From an uncultured Mycoplasmatota bacterium (lineage in GTDB: Bacteria; Bacillota_I; Bacilli_A; RF39; UBA660), in the NCBI GenBank assembly GCA_947296775.1, contig CAMYRF010000061.1:1-6047 (forward strand): 6,047 nucleotides of DNA, given 5' to 3'. The notes under the pieces were generated by a model. That model was not told the origin of the DNA and made no database searches. It was given only the letters and a program-made list of their open reading frames with translations. Within the stretch, counting starts at the first letter, position 1; each line of letters starts with the position of its first letter. Positions 3,457 to 6,047 of the stretch are shown piece after piece. A program made the translations under genes and the position numbers.

Positions 3457-6047
3457 ATTTAAAACTATGAATACGATTTCCTATAGGAGTCTCTACTGTT
3501 TTTGATAATGATACACTTCTGTTATAATCACCATCACTACCAGCCACTGAAGTAATGTTATTGTTATAGAAACGAATAAAATCCATATTATAAGGAAAAT
3601 AATGCCAAATTACAATTTCCTCTAAATCATATACTTTACCTAAATCAACTATTAAACATTGATTACCACTATCCCCCATATATGCAAAGCCACTATTACC
3701 ACCATGATTATCCATCTGACCATCAACAGCGTTTGAAAAGGCATAAGTAGTATTATTATACGCGCCTGCAGGAACACCATTCTTTAAACCAGAAACATTT
3801 TTTCCCTTAGCAACATTAACACCTTTATTTATGGCCTGTATTTCCACCCAATGATTACCTACATTTTCACCATTACCATTAATACAATCTTTTATATATC
3901 TAACACTTTTTATTTTTGAACTATCTTCACTACTAGGATATTTTAAATATGTTATTTTAACCTTACCATTTCCATTATTAACACCTGTTTTCATCTCGGT
4001 GTTAATAAAATATTTTCCAGAATAATGTTTAGTTTGATTCGTGTGAATACCAGAAGAAGCAGATGTTATTGAATTAGATCCAGCATATCCAGATATATAT
4101 GATGACCCACTTCCTGCATAAAATACTCCACTATTTAACCCTGATGCTCCAGAACCACCATAATAACCAGAACTACCACTAGCACCACCGTAAGTAGTAG
4201 CACTATATACACTAGCGCCTCCATTACCAGCAAATCCAAATCCACCTGCAGTACCATTAGAAGTAGCCGAAGAAAATTTAGTAGGTGCAATTCCACCACT
4301 AGTTTGCTTAGCCTGTTTTCCTACATAATCATAATATTCATAAGTTAGAGCAGCCTCTCTACCTATTAAATCTCCACCTTCGCTACCAAAAGTTCCACCT
4401 GCTGCCACCATTATTCTACTTCTCAATGAAGTTACATTATCCCAATTTCCACTAACTAATCTAACATCGGTTGCTCCGCCACCAGTTGGACCACATGCAC
4501 CATTGGCATTCTTATCATTAATAGCCCCATTATTAAAACCTGCTATAGAACTGCAAACATTACTTGCATTGCCTTGTTGTCCAATATATAAATAAAGTTT
4601 CTCACCTTTAGTTAAATAAATTTCGCCTTTAGTATATGAACCACCTTTAGAATTTGTATCACTATATATTTTCCCACCTGAAGCACCCCAAAGTTCTATC
4701 TTATAATAACCATCTTTAGGAACAGTATATTCTTGGACACCACCAGTATATTCAATTTCATTTCCTTCAAATATAACTGCATAACTACTTGATACTTCAT
4801 TAGTTCCATCACTTACTTTGGCAACTAAACTTCCAGTTTCTGAATATAATACATCTTTAATTGATTCACTTACTTCTATCCATTCATCTTCATTCTTTTG
4901 ATATGAACATGTTAAACTATCTCCACATCCCTCTGGATAAGTTATCGTTACCTTTTTTCCTCCAGTTCCTATCGCACTTTCATTAAATATTGGAATAGCA
5001 AGTTCATTTGTAGTTACCTTTATTTCCTTTTCTGTTTGTTTCCCCACTTCACTTGTAACTCTTACCTTAATTGAATATTCTGTATTTTTGGTAAGACCAG
5101 TAAACTTATGGAAATTATCATCTTCTACCCAATCTCCTCCATTTATTGAATACTCATACTTCGATATTCCACTTTCACCAGAAGCCTCTGTTACTACTGT
5201 AATAGAATTAGTTGTTTTTGAACTAGATAAATTTATAACTGCTGAATCCTCGGCATCTATCATACAATTATTAGACTTAGTTACTGATGATATCTTACTG
5301 TCAAGCCACATACTAGTTTTAGATGCATTAGCCTCTGTCCACTTAGATCCTACATATACCTTTTCTAAATTCTTTGTTCCTCTAAACATATGAAGCATAT
5401 TAGTTACGTTGCTTGTATCAAATGAACATAGACTAATCTTTCTAAGTAGGCTATCTCCACCTTCGTAATTATAAAACATACCTTCCATATTTGTTAGATT
5501 ACTAGTATCCCAAGTACCTAAATTTATTTCCTTAAGTTTTGGGCAATGTTGAAATAATGCTTTCATTGTATTTACTTTACTTGTATTAAAATGTCTTATA
5601 TCTATAGACTCTAATGAATAACATCTATCAAACATATAGGCCATATTTTCTAAACTTTCTGTATTCCAGGTAGAAAGATTTATAGTCTTTAAATACTGAT
5701 TGTTACCAAACATTGAATTAGTATTAGTAACTTTAGAAACGTCAAAATTTGATACATCAAGCGAAGTATAACTACCATTTCTAAACATCGCGCCCATATT
5801 AGTTACATTACTAGTATTAAAATTTTCTAAACCCTTTATCTCACTTAAAGCACCACTAGTATTATAATTATCAAACATAAACTGCATAGTAGTTGCATTC
5901 TTTGTATCATAATTAGTTCCAAAATCTATAGTTTTAAGATTAATAAATTTAAAGAATAAATAACTGGAGTTTTTATTTGCTATTACGCCCCCATTACCAC
6001 CTATATATAAATCATATTTAGTATTATCACTCGCATTAGTCATAAGC
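3455..6047 (-). CDS. Large modular cell-surface protein: BspA/DUF285 leucine-rich repeats, FN3-like, glycine-rich and F5/8-type C domains (5' partial)
   Basis: The frame is open to the right edge, and the residues before the first visible Met (6043) stay in frame with no ribosome-binding site. The true start, signal peptide and any N-terminal anchor are therefore outside the window. The 862 residues from that Met divide as follows. YDLYIGGNGGVIANKNSSYLF (10-30) is the usual lead-in to DUF285/BspA repeats. Seven repeats of the form F-[ND]-T-S-N-V-T-N-M-x-x-M-F start at residues 45, 75, 100, 126, 152, 178 and 208, with a degenerate eighth at 235. Residues 279-345 look like a fibronectin-III fold, and 346-428 like a second beta-sandwich with a close Cys373/Cys379 pair. 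Residues 429-700 are a glycine-rich domain like that of ALK/LTK receptors (GGGATDVRLVSGNWDN, SRIMVAAGG, GSSYISGYAG). Residues 711-862 resemble an F5/8 type C (discoidin, CBM32-like) sugar-binding domain (AFSNAVDGQ, IVDLGKVYDLEEIVIWHYFP). No LPXTG signal is present. A role in adhesion or glycan binding is inferred. Confidence 0.85.
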   Translation of the reverse strand, partial: LMTNASDNTKYDLYIGGNGGVIANKNSSYLFFKFINLKTIDFGTNYDTKNATTMQFMFDNYNTSGALSEIKGLENFNTSNVTNMGAMFRNGSYTSLDVSNFDVSKVTNTNSMFGNNQYLKTINLSTWNTESLENMAYMFDRCYSLESIDIRHFNTSKVNTMKALFQHCPKLKEINLGTWDTSNLTNMEGMFYNYEGGDSLLRKISLCSFDTSNVTNMLHMFRGTKNLEKVYVGSKWTEANASKTSMWLDSKISSVTKSNNCMIDAEDSAVINLSSSKTTNSITVVTEASGESGISKYEYSINGGDWVEDDNFHKFTGLTKNTEYSIKVRVTSEVGKQTEKEIKVTTNELAIPIFNESAIGTGGKKVTITYPEGCGDSLTCSYQKNEDEWIEVSESIKDVLYSETGSLVAKVSDGTNEVSSSYAVIFEGNEIEYTGGVQEYTVPKDGYYKIELWGASGGKIYSDTNSKGGSYTKGEIYLTKGEKLYLYIGQQGNASNVCSSIAGFNNGAINDKNANGACGPTGGGATDVRLVSGNWDNVTSLRSRIMVAAGGTFGSEGGDLIGREAALTYEYYDYVGKQAKQTSGGIAPTKFSSATSNGTAGGFGFAGNGGASVYSATTYGGASGSSGYYGGSGASGLNSGVFYAGSGSSYISGYAGSNSITSASSGIHTNQTKHYSGKYFINTEMKTGVNNGNGKVKITYLKYPSSEDSSKIKSVRYIKDCINGNGENVGNHWVEIQAINKGVNVAKGKNVSGLKNGVPAGAYNNTTYAFSNAVDGQMDNHGGNSGFAYMGDSGNQCLIVDLGKVYDLEEIVIWHYFPYNMDFIRFYNNNITSVAGSDGDYNRSVSLSKTVETPIGNRIHSFK
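5306..5911 (-). repeat. DUF285/BspA-type leucine-rich repeat array in the surface protein
   Basis: Seven clear units of about 25-30 residues carry the core [FWY]-[ND]-[TV]-[SKE]-x-[VLA]-x-[NT]-[MT]-x-x-[ML]-F followed by L-x-x-[IL]-[DN]-[LIV]. Their starts are residues 45, 75, 100, 126, 152, 178 and 208 of the visible protein. An eighth unit at 235 (KWTEANASKTSMW) is degenerate and closes the array. Spacing is 26 residues in the middle and 30 in the first and sixth units, which hold insertions. The units have diverged in DNA sequence, so recent slippage or expansion is not evident. Confidence 0.85.

Noticed and set aside
5088..5393. Plus-strand open frame of 101 codons opposite the surface protein
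   Set aside because: It lies antisense to the LRR end and FN3-like region, which have clear family motifs on the minus strand. No recognisable domain.
6041..6043. ATG at 6043 as the true start of the surface protein
   Set aside because: The frame is open through 6047, there is no room for a ribosome-binding site, no signal peptide follows, and the sequence begins inside a typical mid-protein DUF285 lead-in.

Overview
The window is about 6 kb of AT-rich DNA from a low-GC Gram-positive bacterium (Bacillota, Bacilli side). The evidence is the classical rpsF-ssb-rpsR operon, strong AGGAGG ribosome-binding sites, TAA/TAG stops, tryptophan read from TGG, and a spoIID gene, which is found in endospore formers and their relatives. 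The surface protein type (BspA/DUF285 repeats, an ALK-like glycine-rich domain and a discoidin-like domain) suggests a host-associated, probably gut-dwelling, uncultured lineage. That lineage guess is inference. Every gene lies on the minus strand, so the biological order runs from high to low coordinates. I see no tRNA, rRNA, insertion sequence, CRISPR array or phage gene, and no gene-free stretch longer than about 170 bases.

(1) 6047 to 3455: the C-terminal part of a large modular surface protein whose start lies outside the window. It has seven clear DUF285/BspA-type leucine-rich repeats, a fibronectin-III-like domain, a second beta-sandwich segment, a glycine-rich domain and a C-terminal F5/8-type galactose-binding domain. 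It ends on a terminator hairpin that overlaps its stop codon.

(2) 3381 to 2242: the rpsF-ssb-rpsR operon (bS6, single-stranded DNA-binding protein, bS18). It has a near-consensus sigma-A promoter, a structured leader that can hide the rpsF ribosome-binding site (a candidate S6:S18 autoregulatory leader), and an intrinsic terminator after rpsR.

(3) 2208 to the left edge: a tightly packed operon of rpiB, a DUF1146 small membrane protein (ywzB), spoIID, and the start of a gene that looks like spoIIQ. It has its own extended -10 promoter. As I recall the Bacillus subtilis map, rpiB (ywlF), ywzB, spoIID and spoIIQ occur in the same order there but are separated by glyA, upp, the ATP synthase operon, ywmB and murAA. 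This would be a collapsed version of that region. SpoIID degrades peptidoglycan during engulfment of the forespore, and SpoIIQ works on the forespore side of the same process.

Nothing here is an obviously new defence or mobile system. The most unusual points are: RpiB carries a roughly 150-residue, very acidic N-terminal extension; its usual catalytic-site histidine is aspartate; SSB lacks the usual DDDLPF-type tip; and the surface protein has an elaborate domain order.
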